64,000 nucleotides of DNA from Saccharopolyspora rosea. Its GTDB lineage: Bacteria > Actinomycetota > Actinomycetes > Mycobacteriales > Pseudonocardiaceae. This document shows positions 9,063 through 17,887 of this stretch, in pieces. Below the pieces are notes generated by a model. It did no database searches. It was not told the origin of the DNA and saw only the letters and a list, made by a program, of their open reading frames with translations. The translations under genes and the position numbers were made by a program. The stretch covers positions 5,704,001 through 5,768,000 of the forward strand of contig NZ_CP102826.1 of assembly GCF_025643595.1 (NCBI RefSeq). The letters are read 5' to 3'. Position 1 is the first letter of the stretch. Each line of letters starts with the position of its first letter.

Positions 9063-10313
9063 TCAGAGCGCGCCGGACGCGGCGTGGAACACCTGGGCGC
9101 TGCCGCTGTCGTCCAGTTCGTGGGAACGGATCTCCACCGCCGGGTCGCCCGCGGCCAGCCACACCGACTGCCCGCGGGGCAGCACCAGCTCTGCGGGCAG
9201 CGAGCCGTTGCCGGCGGTGCTGGTCAGCCGCACGCTGCCCTTGGTGCACAGGAGTATCTGCGGCCCCCCGGAGTCCAGCCGGACGGCTCCCCGCTCGGCC
9301 GGATTCCAGTCCATTCTGGACAGCACGAACTCCTCGGCCGGGGCGTGGTAGACGGTGCGGTTGGCGTCGAGCGACTCCCCCTTGAGCACCCGCATGTCGC
9401 CGCACCCGAAGTCCAGCACCCGCAGCAGTTCCGGCACGTCGACGTGCTTGGGCGTCAGGCCGCAGCGGAGGATGTTGTCGGAGTTCGCCAGGATTTCCAC
9501 CGCCGTACCGTTCAGGTACGCGTGCAGGTTCCCGGCGGGCAGGAAGATCGCCTCCCCCGGCTGCAGCACGAGGCGGTTGAGCAGCAGGCTGGCCAACACC
9601 CCGGCGTCGTTGGGGTACGCCTCGCCCAGTTCCAGCACGGTCCGGCACTCCAGCGCGAACTCGCCGCGGCAACGGACGTGCGCCACGCACGCTTCGAGCA
9701 GCTCCGGCATCACGTCGCGCAGGTAGTGCTCCGGCAACGTGATCCACGTCGTGAACAGCGCGCGCAGCCCGCTGGCATCGGGTTGCGCGGCGAGCAGATC
9801 CCGATGCGCGCGCAGGCTCGGCACGTCGAGGACGTCGAGCAATCGCACGGTGCGCTGCGCGTCGCGGAAACCGGCGAGCGCGTGGAATTCGGTGAGCGCG
9901 CAGACGAGTTCGGGCTTCGCGGTCGGGTCCGGGTAGTTGCGGTTCGGCGCGTTGCGCGCGATGCCGGCCTCTTCCTCCCTGGCGAAGCCCTCGGCCGCCT
10001 GCTCGGCTGACGGGTGCGCCTGCAGGCTCAACGGCTCGTCCGCGGCCAGGACCTTGAGCAGGAACGGCAGCCGACCACCCCACCTGCGCACGCAGGCCGA
10101 GCCGAGGTGGTGTTCCGGGTCGGCTTCCAGCAGCGCGAGCAGGGACAGCTCCGTGCCGTCCGGCCGGACCACCCGGGAGGGGTCACCGGGGTGCGCACCC
10201 ATCCACAGCTCGGCCTCGGGGTGGGGCGTCGGGACCGGGCGGCCGAGCAGGTCCGCGATCGCGGTGCGCGAGCCCCACGCGTAGGGGCGCACCGCGTTTC
10301 GCAGTAGCTCCAC
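9063..10313 (-). CDS. manA: Mannose-6-phosphate isomerase, type I
   Basis: It interconverts fructose 6-phosphate and mannose 6-phosphate, feeding GDP-mannose for cell-wall glycans. The 416-residue protein begins at the family start ELLRNAVRPYAWGSR. It has the zinc-site segment LSLQAHPS, the GEAIFLPAGNLHAYL cupin motif and a C-terminal cupin-like half. GTG at 10313 is chosen because upstream in-frame sequence lacks family homology. Downstream genes on the same strand are the CDF and amino-acid transporters; upstream are the SIS-domain gene and manB. Confidence 0.93.
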   Translation of the reverse strand: MELLRNAVRPYAWGSRTAIADLLGRPVPTPHPEAELWMGAHPGDPSRVVRPDGTELSLLALLEADPEHHLGSACVRRWGGRLPFLLKVLAADEPLSLQAHPSAEQAAEGFAREEEAGIARNAPNRNYPDPTAKPELVCALTEFHALAGFRDAQRTVRLLDVLDVPSLRAHRDLLAAQPDASGLRALFTTWITLPEHYLRDVMPELLEACVAHVRCRGEFALECRTVLELGEAYPNDAGVLASLLLNRLVLQPGEAIFLPAGNLHAYLNGTAVEILANSDNILRCGLTPKHVDVPELLRVLDFGCGDMRVLKGESLDANRTVYHAPAEEFVLSRMDWNPAERGAVRLDSGGPQILLCTKGSVRLTSTAGNGSLPAELVLPRGQSVWLAAGDPAVEIRSHELDDSGSAQVFHAASGAL

Positions 10314-10426
10314 TGTCTTTCTCGCTTCCTCGTCTCGCCTGCTCGTCCACCCGCGCACGGGGATTCCAGCACAGCACACCGCGACGCCTCGACGGGTCGC
10401 ATCGCCGGACGTCCCGGAGGTTCCCC

Positions 10427-11515
10427 TCAGTGCATGGCCAGGGCGGGCCAGCCCGGCCCGTTGAGGGTTCCGGCCGCCAGGCCCAGGTAGACCGCGGCCA
10501 GGTCGAAGCGGGCGGCCAGCACCGCCGAGCGCAGCACTGCGTCGTCGCGCACCGACTCGCCGGGCGTGATGAGGTCGGCTCCCGGCAGGTCGCGCGTCGC
10601 GGCGCGCTCGTGCGCTTCGCTCGCGGCGTCGTAGCGGGCGCTGACCAGGAAGACCCGGAGCAGCGCCCCGACGGCCTCGTCGGGATCGGCGAACAGATCG
10701 GCTTCGGAACCGAGCGCGGCCGCCGCGCGGTGCAGCGCGCGGCGCGTCACTGCCTGCTGGTACGCGCTGACGTCGCAGGGCACGCCGGCGTGGCAGCCCA
10801 GTGCGTAGGCGCCGTGCTCGGCCACCGCCGTGGCGACCGGGTCGAGGCCCCACAGCAGCGGGGACCGGTCGGCCAGTCGCAGCGCGAGCGTCTTCGCCGG
10901 GTTGACCAGCGGTTCGTGGTTCGGGTGGGCCCGCTCGGCCTCGTGGTCGAGTTCGTCGGCCAGCGCCTCGGTGTCCGCGCGCACCAGTCCCAGCGCATTC
11001 ACCACGTTCAGCCCGGCGGCGAAGACGTGGGCGAACGACAGCTCCGGCGGCACGGGGATCCGCGGTGGCAGCAGCCTCGCGCGACCCGCGCCCGCGGCGG
11101 CGACCGGACCGTCGTCCGCCATCGGCAGCACCACGGTCGCGCCGCGGCGGCACGCCACCGAGACGGACTCGGCGAGCGCTTGGTCACCGCCGTCGTCGCT
11201 GTGCGCGAACACCACGTCCAGCGCACCGACCCAGGCCGGCGCCGCGTCGCTGATCACCACCGGGACCGGGCAGCGGGGTCCGGCCAGCGCCGCCAGCAGT
11301 CGGCAGACCCCGAGCGCGATCCCTGGCCTGGCGATCAGCACCAGCGCCCGGGGGCGGCCTTCGGCGAGGTCGTCCAGCCCGACCTCGGTCGCGGTTTCGG
11401 TCGCCGCGCGCACCTGGGCACCGGCGAGTGCGGCGTGGCGCAGCAGACCCCGGTTGTCCACGTCGGCAAGCCGAGCCGGGTCGTCGAACAGGCTGTCGTC
11501 CAGCACCAGCGTCAC
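10427..11515 (-). CDS. SIS-domain protein (Rv3256c/TobH-like)
   Basis: The 362-residue protein resembles bifunctional phosphoglucose/phosphomannose isomerase-type SIS proteins that in actinobacteria always sit between manA and manB. The fold is suggested by ALVLIARPGIALGVCRLLAALAG and WVGALDVVFAHSDDGGDQALAESV, the alternating sugar-phosphate loops of SIS domains. A direct isomerase activity is not demonstrated by the sequence because the catalytic residues are not obvious. The GTG start overlaps the stop of the upstream Trm112-like gene by four bases, so the two are probably translationally coupled. Confidence 0.8.
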   Translation of the reverse strand: MTLVLDDSLFDDPARLADVDNRGLLRHAALAGAQVRAATETATEVGLDDLAEGRPRALVLIARPGIALGVCRLLAALAGPRCPVPVVISDAAPAWVGALDVVFAHSDDGGDQALAESVSVACRRGATVVLPMADDGPVAAAGAGRARLLPPRIPVPPELSFAHVFAAGLNVVNALGLVRADTEALADELDHEAERAHPNHEPLVNPAKTLALRLADRSPLLWGLDPVATAVAEHGAYALGCHAGVPCDVSAYQQAVTRRALHRAAAALGSEADLFADPDEAVGALLRVFLVSARYDAASEAHERAATRDLPGADLITPGESVRDDAVLRSAVLAARFDLAAVYLGLAAGTLNGPGWPALAMH

Positions 11516-11727
11516 CCCTTCCCGGATCCACCGGGGACGGGCCCGCCCACCGCCTCCTCCAGCAGCAGCACCGGAATGCCGTCCCGGATCGGGAAGCCGC
11601 GGCCGCAGGAGGTGCAGGTCAGGTAGTCGGCCTGCGGATCATCTGCCGATCCGGGGCGCAGCGCGGCGTGCTGCGGGCACGGGCAGGCCAGGATCTCCAG
11701 CAACTGCGGTTCCAGGTCAACGGCCAC
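11512..11727 (-). CDS. Trm112-like zinc-ribbon protein
   Basis: This 71-residue protein belongs to the Trm112/UPF0434 family, small zinc-binding partners that activate methyltransferases in other organisms. The visible signature is LLEILACPCPQHAAL at the N-terminus, then LTCTSCGRGFPIRDGIPVLL, where the cysteines form the ribbon. A GTG start follows GGGAGGAC. It lies between manB and the SIS gene in one operon. Its partner here is unknown. Confidence 0.82.
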   Translation of the reverse strand: MAVDLEPQLLEILACPCPQHAALRPGSADDPQADYLTCTSCGRGFPIRDGIPVLLLEEAVGGPVPGGSGKG

Positions 11728-11791
11728 ATCGTCCTCCCAAGGTCGCCCCGGGCCGGGGCTCGCGTTCCGGCCGTCCGGTCGACGTCGATGG

Positions 11792-13141
11792 TCAGCCGCG
11801 GACGACCGCGAGCACCTCGTCGCGCAGTGCGGTCATGGCGGCTGTGTCCCTCGCTTCCACGTTGAGCCGGAGCAGCGGCTCGGTGTTGGACGGGCGCAAA
11901 TTGAACCAGGAACCGTCCGACAACTCCACGGTAAGCCCGTCGAGTTCGTCGATACGAGCGCCATTGCGGTCACGGAACGCGTCCGCGACGGCCCGCATCC
12001 GGGCCTGCTGGTCGTCGACGGTGGAGTTGATCTCGCCGGAGGCGGCGTACCGGGTGTACTCGGCCATCAGCTCGGACAGCGGCCGGTCCTGCCCACCCAG
12101 CGCGGCCAGCGCGTGCAGCGCGGCGAGCATCCCGGAGTCGGCGCGCCAGAAGTCGCGGAAGTAGTAGTGCGCGGAGTGCTCGCCGCCGAAGATGGCGCCG
12201 GTCTCGGCCATGGTCTGCTTGATGAACGAGTGGCCGACGCGGGTGCGGACCGGGTTGCCGCCGTGCTCGGCGATGATCTCGGGAACGGCCCGGGACGTGA
12301 TCAGGTTGTGGATGATCGTGGCGCCGGGTTCCTTGGCCAGCTCGCGGACCGCGACGAGCGCGGTGATCGCGCTGGGCGCCACCGGGTCGGCGTTCTCGTC
12401 GACGACGAAGCAGCGGTCGGCGTCGCCGTCGAAGGCCAGCCCGGCGTCGGCGCCGACCTCGCGGACCTTGGCCTGCAGGTCGACCAGGTTGGCCGGGTCC
12501 AGCGGGTTGGCCTCGTGGTTCGGGAAGGTGCCGTCCAGCTCGAAGTACATCGGGACGACTTCGACGGGCAGCCCCTCGAACACGGTGGGCACGGTGTGCC
12601 CGCCCATCCCGTTGCCCGCGTCGACGACGATCTTCAGCGGCCGGATCCCGCGCAGGTCCACCAGCCCGCGGAGGAACTCGGCGTAGTCGGCGACCATGTT
12701 CCGCTCGGTGACCGACCCCTTGGCGCCGAGGAATTCGGGCACGCCGTGGGTGACCAGCTCCTGGATCTCCGACAGGCCGCTGTCCTGGCCGACCGGCGCG
12801 GCGCCGGAGCGGCAGAGCTTGATGCCGTTGTAGCGGGCGGGGTTGTGGCTGGCGGTGAACATCGCCCCGGGCAGGTCGAGGTGCCCGGACGCGAAGTACA
12901 GCATGTCGGTGCTGGCCAGGCCGATGTTGACCACGTCGATGCCCTGGCCGGTCACGCCCTCGGCGAACGCCGCCGCCAGGCCGGGCGAGGACTCCCGCAT
13001 GTCGTGCCCGACGACGATCGCCGGGCCGCCGACCAGCCGGGTGAACGCGGCACCGAATTCGCGCACGACCTCCGCGTCGAGCTCGTCACCCACCACTCCC
13101 CGGATGTCGTACGCCTTGACGATCCCGGTCAGGTCCCGCAC
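11792..13141 (-). CDS. manB: Phosphomannomutase/phosphoglucomutase
   Basis: It converts mannose 6-phosphate to mannose 1-phosphate, the step between ManA and the GDP-mannose pyrophosphorylase encoded at 21.8-22.9 kb. The 449-residue protein shows all four alpha-phosphohexomutase motifs. These are the phosphoserine loop TASHNP (Ser about 98), the metal loop DGDADR, the sugar-specificity loop GGEHSAH, and the phosphate-binding loop RPSNTEPLLRLNVEA. The GTG start has GGGGAG upstream. It is the head of the manB-trm112-SIS-manA group. Confidence 0.94.
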   Translation of the reverse strand: MRDLTGIVKAYDIRGVVGDELDAEVVREFGAAFTRLVGGPAIVVGHDMRESSPGLAAAFAEGVTGQGIDVVNIGLASTDMLYFASGHLDLPGAMFTASHNPARYNGIKLCRSGAAPVGQDSGLSEIQELVTHGVPEFLGAKGSVTERNMVADYAEFLRGLVDLRGIRPLKIVVDAGNGMGGHTVPTVFEGLPVEVVPMYFELDGTFPNHEANPLDPANLVDLQAKVREVGADAGLAFDGDADRCFVVDENADPVAPSAITALVAVRELAKEPGATIIHNLITSRAVPEIIAEHGGNPVRTRVGHSFIKQTMAETGAIFGGEHSAHYYFRDFWRADSGMLAALHALAALGGQDRPLSELMAEYTRYAASGEINSTVDDQQARMRAVADAFRDRNGARIDELDGLTVELSDGSWFNLRPSNTEPLLRLNVEARDTAAMTALRDEVLAVVRG

Positions 13142-13248
13142 GCTGCCACACTCCCCACTATCGGCCAGCCACGACGTGATCCGAGCCTACCGGCGATCGG
13201 GACCGGAATGGCGACTGCTGGACGCTCGCGAGCTGTTCGTCACGGTGC

Positions 13249-13617
13249 TCACTCGTCCACGGGGTCGGGCAGCGCACGCAGGTGGCCCCGCCGGATGCCG
13301 CCGGTTGGGACGTCCGGCGGATCGACGGGCCGGTCGGCCCGACCCGCCTCGCGGACGGCCTCGGCGAGCGCGGTCAGGTCGTCGTCCGACGGCTCCGGCA
13401 CCGCGAACTCGCCCTCGTGCCGCACGACCTCCCAGCCCTTCGGCGCGGTCAGCCGCAGCGCGTGCGCCTCGCACAGGTCGTAGCTGTGCGGTTCCGCGTA
13501 CGTGGCCAGCGGACCGACCACCGCGGTGGAGTCCGCATAGGCATAAGTGAGCGTGGCGACTGCCGGGTTGGTACACCCGGTCCGCGAGCAACGCCTCACG
13601 CTCCGCACGACAGGCAC
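13249..13617 (-). CDS. DUF3499 family protein (Rv3258c-like)
   Basis: The function is unknown. The conserved actinobacterial core is visible as RRCSRTGC, then ATLTYAYADSTAVVGPLATYAEPHSYDLCEAH. The three cysteines and the CEAH histidine look like a possible metal site. The start is uncertain: GTG at 13617 follows a GAGGG site, while GTGs at 13608 and 13599 give a product starting closer to the conserved VRRCSR. It is divergent from the metallopeptidase-like gene and adjacent to manB, as in mycobacteria. Confidence 0.83.
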   Translation of the reverse strand: MPVVRSVRRCSRTGCTNPAVATLTYAYADSTAVVGPLATYAEPHSYDLCEAHALRLTAPKGWEVVRHEGEFAVPEPSDDDLTALAEAVREAGRADRPVDPPDVPTGGIRRGHLRALPDPVDE

Positions 13618-13733
13618 GATAGCGCCCTCGGTCCGCGGCGTGCCGCAGGCACGCGGAATCGCCGAGCTCGGACACGGCGAACACCGGGCGGCGGCTTGCC
13701 ACGACCAGGGGGCCGAAGGCGTACCCTCACCCC

Positions 13734-14207
13734 GTGGTGACCGCACGTGGATCTCGGCGCCGAAGCCGCTCGCGGCGGGATCGGCGCGGCCGTGGCCTGC
13801 GAGGACCGCTGTACCCCTCGTCGGTGCCGGTGGCCCGCAGCCGTTCGCAGCGGTTCGACGCGCTGGTGCTGGAGGCCCTGGAGCCGATCGAGCAGCGCTG
13901 GCACGCGGAGCTGACCGAGCTCGACGTCGCGGTGGACGAGGTCCCCGAGATCAACACCACCTCTCCGGAGAAGGTGGTGTGGGACGACGACGTGGTCGTC
14001 GACGCCAACGTGCCGCTGGCCCGGCTGGTGCCGGCCGGGGTCGACCGGCGCGGGCTGCCGACCCGCGCCCGCATCGTGCTCTACCGCCGCCCCCTGGAGG
14101 CGCGCGCCCGCGACGGCACGGACATGGCCGACCTGCTCCACGACGTCCTGGTCGAACAGGTCGCCACCTACCTGGGGTTGGACCCCGACGTCATCGAGGG
14201 CCAGTGA
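13734..14207 (+). CDS. Small metallopeptidase-family protein (Rv3259-like)
   Basis: The 157-residue protein has a basic N-terminus of about 25 residues and then the conserved body FDALVLEALEPIEQRW and LTELDVAVDEVP. RARIVLYRRPLEARA and the C-terminal LHDVLVEQVATYLGLDPD follow. The family is annotated as zincin-like, but the expected HExxH is here an HDxxxEQ segment, so catalysis is doubtful. The GTG start is followed by a second GTG. Its stop lies ten bases from the stop of the convergent membrane gene. Confidence 0.75.
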   Translation: MVTARGSRRRSRSRRDRRGRGLRGPLYPSSVPVARSRSQRFDALVLEALEPIEQRWHAELTELDVAVDEVPEINTTSPEKVVWDDDVVVDANVPLARLVPAGVDRRGLPTRARIVLYRRPLEARARDGTDMADLLHDVLVEQVATYLGLDPDVIEGQ

Positions 14208-14216
14208 CCGCCCGCG

Positions 14217-16253
14217 TCACCCCGCGCGGGTCCGCTTGCGCCGCCTGCGCAGTTCGGGGAGGGCGGCCACGGCGGTGAACAGGATCGCCGCGGCCTGGAG
14301 GATCAGCAGCGCGGTGCGGGGGACCTCGGTGTAGTCGACCTCGACCTCGGCCGCGCGGGCGGGCAACGGCACCGCCACCTGGTGGCCCCAGGCGGTGGCC
14401 AGCGGGAACTCCCGGCCGTCGACGACGGCCCGCCAGCCGGGTTCGTTCTCCGCGCCGAGCAGCAGGGTGCGGCCGAGCCCGCCTTCGGACACCCGGAACG
14501 CGACGTGCGGCGGGCGGCCCTCGACCGGCAGCGGCCGCGCCTCCGGTGCGGGCGCGGCCTCGGTGCGGGCGTGCCGCGCGAGGTCCGGGCCCAGCAGCTT
14601 GACCGGGCTGCTGGGCAGTTCGAGGTGCAGCAGCGGCGTGCCGTCGGCGAGTCCGCCCCGGTCGGTGACGAGGCCGCCGGCCAGGTCGCGGATGCGCGCG
14701 GCGTCGGGGGTCGCGACGAACTCCGCTCCCCTGGCCGCCGCCGAGGCGATCGCGGAACGGACGCGCCCGGCGTCACCGGACCGCAGGTCGGCCCGCACGC
14801 CGTTCAGCCAGTCGACCGCGGTGGGCACCGGCACGAGGTCGTCGTCGCCGAAGCGCGGGTGCCCGGGTTCGAGGAGCCGGGCGGGTGCCGTCCCGGTCGG
14901 GAGCACGAGCACCGTTCCCGGCAGCGCGGCACCGCCCCCGGCGCGCAGCGGCCCGACCGCCCCGGCCCACGCGGCCCCGGAAGCCAGCAGCACCAGACCG
15001 GTGACCAGCACCGGAACGAGCGCGCGGACCGGAACTCGCGGTGCGCCCGCCGACAGGACGACCCAGACGCACCCGGCCGCCGCGAGCACGAGCGGCGCAC
15101 CGGCCCAGCCCGGGGTCGGCGCGCCCCCGCCGATCGGGGTGGTCGACGCCGAACCGACGACCGCGGCCAGCGCCCACCCGACGGCCGCGACCACGACACC
15201 CGGCACCATCCGCCGCGACGGCGCCAGCACCAGCGCGGTGACGGCGGCGAGCACCACCACCGCTCCGGACCAACCGGCCGGTGTCCCGTCCGGGCTGAGC
15301 GCCAGCAGCCACGGACCCGCCGGGGGTTCGGCGACCTGGGCACCCGGTCCGCGCAGCAGGATCGCCGGATCCCGGAACAGGACGGTCGGCCACGGCAGCA
15401 GGCAGGCCACGGACAGCAGGACCACGGCCGCCACCCCGGCGGCGCGCCTGCGTTCCGCCGCGCCCGGTGTCGCGACGTAGCCGATCAGCGCCAGCACGAG
15501 CACCGCCAGGTGCAGCAGGGGGCTGAACGCTCCGAGCACGGCCGCGCCGAGCGAGGTGAGGCACGCGCTTCCCAACCACTGCCCGGTTTTCGGCTCGGTG
15601 AGGCCGAGCACTGACGCGATGCCGGCGAGCACCGGCGGCACCAGGACGTGCGCGACGACCACGTCGAGCCGCCCCTGCGCCGCGGACGACGCGGCGACCG
15701 GGAGCAACCCGTAGGCCACCGCGCCCACCGCGCGCCACCGCCGGGCGACCGGGAGTCGCCGCGTCGCCGCGTAGGCCGTCAACCCCGCCAGCGGCATGTC
15801 GAACAGCAGCAGGGCGGCGACGACCACCGAAGGCCCGCCGAGAACACTGCCCAGCAGGGCGAGCACGAGCAGTGCCGGTGACGCGGGAGCTCCGGTGCCC
15901 CCGTCGACCGGGTGCCAGGCGGACAGGTAGTCCCGCCAGGTCGTCGCCAGATCGCCCACCGGCAGCAGCCGACCGCCGTGCAGCACCCCGCCGAACCGCG
16001 GCTCCGCCGCGAGCGCTCCGTTGGTCACCAGGGCCACCACGACCAGGGCCACGGCCACCGCGGCGGGGGCGATCAGCGCCCTCGCACCGGGCCGGCGCGG
16101 TGGCGCGGACGCGGGGTCCGCGGCACCGCGGGGAACCGGTGACGGTTTCGCGGCCGTGCGGTCGGCGACCTCTTCGGACTCCTCGCAGCGCGGGGGAACC
16201 TCGCGCTCCGCGGCCGAATCCTCTTCCCGTGCACCGTGTTCCACGCCCCGCAC
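14217..16253 (-). CDS. Large polytopic membrane protein, probably envelope glycan related
   Basis: The 678-residue product has a cytoplasmic tail of about 55 residues and about a dozen hydrophobic helices from residue 58 to about 440. A soluble outer domain and a final membrane helix near residue 650 precede an RRRRKRTRAG end. From memory, related actinobacteria carry here a longer protein with an N-terminal GT2 glycosyltransferase domain before a similar membrane part. No GT2 motif is present in this one. The first membrane helices followed by an outer loop (GGVLHGGRLLPVGDLATTWRDYLSAWH) resemble GT-C-type or oligosaccharide-handling proteins. The exact role is not known. Confidence 0.72.
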   Translation of the reverse strand: MRGVEHGAREEDSAAEREVPPRCEESEEVADRTAAKPSPVPRGAADPASAPPRRPGARALIAPAAVAVALVVVALVTNGALAAEPRFGGVLHGGRLLPVGDLATTWRDYLSAWHPVDGGTGAPASPALLVLALLGSVLGGPSVVVAALLLFDMPLAGLTAYAATRRLPVARRWRAVGAVAYGLLPVAASSAAQGRLDVVVAHVLVPPVLAGIASVLGLTEPKTGQWLGSACLTSLGAAVLGAFSPLLHLAVLVLALIGYVATPGAAERRRAAGVAAVVLLSVACLLPWPTVLFRDPAILLRGPGAQVAEPPAGPWLLALSPDGTPAGWSGAVVVLAAVTALVLAPSRRMVPGVVVAAVGWALAAVVGSASTTPIGGGAPTPGWAGAPLVLAAAGCVWVVLSAGAPRVPVRALVPVLVTGLVLLASGAAWAGAVGPLRAGGGAALPGTVLVLPTGTAPARLLEPGHPRFGDDDLVPVPTAVDWLNGVRADLRSGDAGRVRSAIASAAARGAEFVATPDAARIRDLAGGLVTDRGGLADGTPLLHLELPSSPVKLLGPDLARHARTEAAPAPEARPLPVEGRPPHVAFRVSEGGLGRTLLLGAENEPGWRAVVDGREFPLATAWGHQVAVPLPARAAEVEVDYTEVPRTALLILQAAAILFTAVAALPELRRRRKRTRAG

Positions 16254-16295
16254 GGTAGTGCAAGGGTGGGGTGCGGAAGAACGCTCAGCCGACGA

Positions 16296-16583
16296 TCAGA
16301 CCGCGCGGCGCTTGAGCTTGCGACGCTCCCTTTCGGACAGCCCGCCCCAAATGCCGAAGCGTTCGTCGTGCTCCAGCGCGTATTCCAAGCACTCGGCACG
16401 AACCTCGCATCCCGCGCAGATGCGTTTCGCCTCGCGGGTCGAGCCGCCCTTCTCCGGGAAGAACGCCTCCGGATCGGTCTGCGCGCACAGCGCGCGTTCC
16501 TGCCATTCCTGTTCTTCCTCGTCGAGCTCGAACAGACCGGCCAGGACGTCGAGTTCGGCGAGCTGAGCGTCCCCCCGCTCCAT
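16296..16583 (-). CDS. whiB2: WhiB2/WhmD-type iron-sulfur regulator
   Basis: WhiB proteins are actinobacterial [4Fe-4S] transcription regulators; WhiB2 is linked to septation. The product of about 95 residues matches M. tuberculosis WhiB2 over ALCAQTDPEAFFPEKGGSTR. The cluster ligands are the ALCAQ cysteine, the CAGC pair and the AECLEY cysteine. GIWGGLSERERRKLKRR is the beta-turn and basic tail. ATG at 16583 has a GAGGG site; an in-frame ATG at 16610 with GGAAGG would add nine residues. Expression probably begins at the promoter near 16.9 kb, giving a leader of about 275-300 bases. Confidence 0.93.
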   Translation of the reverse strand: MERGDAQLAELDVLAGLFELDEEEQEWQERALCAQTDPEAFFPEKGGSTREAKRICAGCEVRAECLEYALEHDERFGIWGGLSERERRKLKRRAV

Positions 16584-17089
16584 CAACCGGCCCTCTGTCG
16601 TCTCCCACATTCGGCCTTCCCCCGATTTCTCCCAATTCCCGCGGGCCCTCCCCAGGGCCACGAACAGGACGCACTCCTCGTCGCGGATTTCGGCGTCCCC
16701 GCTCATCACGCGGGGACCCGCTGGTCCGACGGCGGTCGCCGCCTCGCCGACCACTCGCTCCGCCCGCCCTCTCACCGACCGGCGGAGCCCCGGTCGACCG
16801 ATTTCCCGGTCGGGTCTCCCGACACCCGACCGGCCGCCGCGCGTCCGCCCACGCGGCGGACAGTCCTTTCAGCGGAGAATGACACTGCTGTGATTACACC
16901 CGTGTAGCTCCTTGCGGTCAAGCGGGAACCTTCCGTAGGGGGATGAACCCAGGACCCCTGCCCAGCGTCACCGGATGAGCACTTTCGGCGCACGGGCGGA
17001 TACTCCGGAAGGCGCATCAGTCCCTTTCATGATCAATGGATACCACCGGATGGTCACCTCCGCCGCCCGAGAACGGGGACACTGGTGAG
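16584..17089. other. Gene-free region between whiB2 and the M50 protease gene
   Basis: About 500 bases separate these divergent genes. The part next to whiB2 is its transcribed leader, predicted from the promoter at 16893-16921. I see no convincing small gene, although the whiB2 frame stays open for some distance upstream. No clear promoter for the rightward gene was recognised. Confidence 0.6.
16893..16921 (-). promoter_or_regulatory. Sigma-A-type promoter for whiB2
   Basis: Reading toward whiB2, TTGACC (16921-16916) is followed after exactly 17 bases by TGTAAT (16898-16893). This is the best primary-sigma promoter match I found in the window. The expected transcript start is near 16886. 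Confidence 0.7.
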
Positions 17090-17092
17090 GTG

Positions 17093-17839
17093 ATGAGTTC
17101 TTCGGTGCGAATTAGCCCCCTGTTCCTCGGGCTGGTCGGCGCGACCGCGCTCGGCGGTGTGCTGGCCTGCACGAGCAGCCATGCCGCGCAGATCGGCGGC
17201 GTGGTGCTGATCGTGCTGGGCGGCTGGGCGACATCGTTGTGCCTGCACGAGTTCGGCCACGCGATCACCGCGTACCGGGGCGGGGACCGGGCGGTGCGCG
17301 CGAAGGGCTACCTGTCGCTGGATCCCCGGCACTACACGGATCCGGTGCTGAGCATCGTGCTACCGCTGATCTTCGTCGCCATCGGCGGGATCCCGCTGCC
17401 CGGCGGAGCGGTGTGGATCAACCACCACGCGCTGCGCGACCGGCGGGTCGAGTCGATGGTGTCGCTGGCCGGGCCGGGCACCAACCTCGTGCTCGGGTTG
17501 CTGCTGACCGGCGCGGTGGCGACCGCGCCGATGCCGGTGGCCCTGGCGGCCGGGCTGTCCTACCTCGCCTTCCTCCAGGTCATCGCGTTCGTGCTGAACA
17601 TCCTGCCGATCCCCGGGCTGGACGGGTACGGCGCGCTCGAACCGTGGCTGTCGGGTCCGGCGCGGGAGTTCGGCGAGAAGGCGCGGCCGTGGGCGCCGCT
17701 GGTGCTGTTCCTGCTGCTGCTCGGCGTTCCGGTGGTGGGGACCGTCTTCTTCCGGCTGGCGTTCCTGGTCTACGGGCTCGTGGGCGGCGACCCGATGTTG
17801 GCGATGACCGGGTCGGCGTTGTTCAGGTTCTGGGAGTGA
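17093..17839 (+). CDS. M50-family site-2-protease-like membrane metalloprotease
   Basis: Site-2 proteases cut within the membrane. The product of about 248 residues has a HEFGH zinc motif (His52, Glu53, His56) in a membrane helix. A second ligand motif, ILPIPGLDGYG, holds the Asp. Four to six hydrophobic segments are visible. The start is ambiguous: GTG at 17090 and ATG at 17093 are adjacent, and an ATG at 17036 lacks a ribosome site. It lacks a PDZ domain, so it belongs to the compact group. Mycobacteria have nothing between whiB2 and fbiA. Substrates are unknown. Confidence 0.87.
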   Translation: MSSSVRISPLFLGLVGATALGGVLACTSSHAAQIGGVVLIVLGGWATSLCLHEFGHAITAYRGGDRAVRAKGYLSLDPRHYTDPVLSIVLPLIFVAIGGIPLPGGAVWINHHALRDRRVESMVSLAGPGTNLVLGLLLTGAVATAPMPVALAAGLSYLAFLQVIAFVLNILPIPGLDGYGALEPWLSGPAREFGEKARPWAPLVLFLLLLGVPVVGTVFFRLAFLVYGLVGGDPMLAMTGSALFRFWE

Positions 17840-17887
17840 CGCAGGTTCTCGGTCCCGACGGCGGCACGCCGTGCGAGGATCGGGGCT

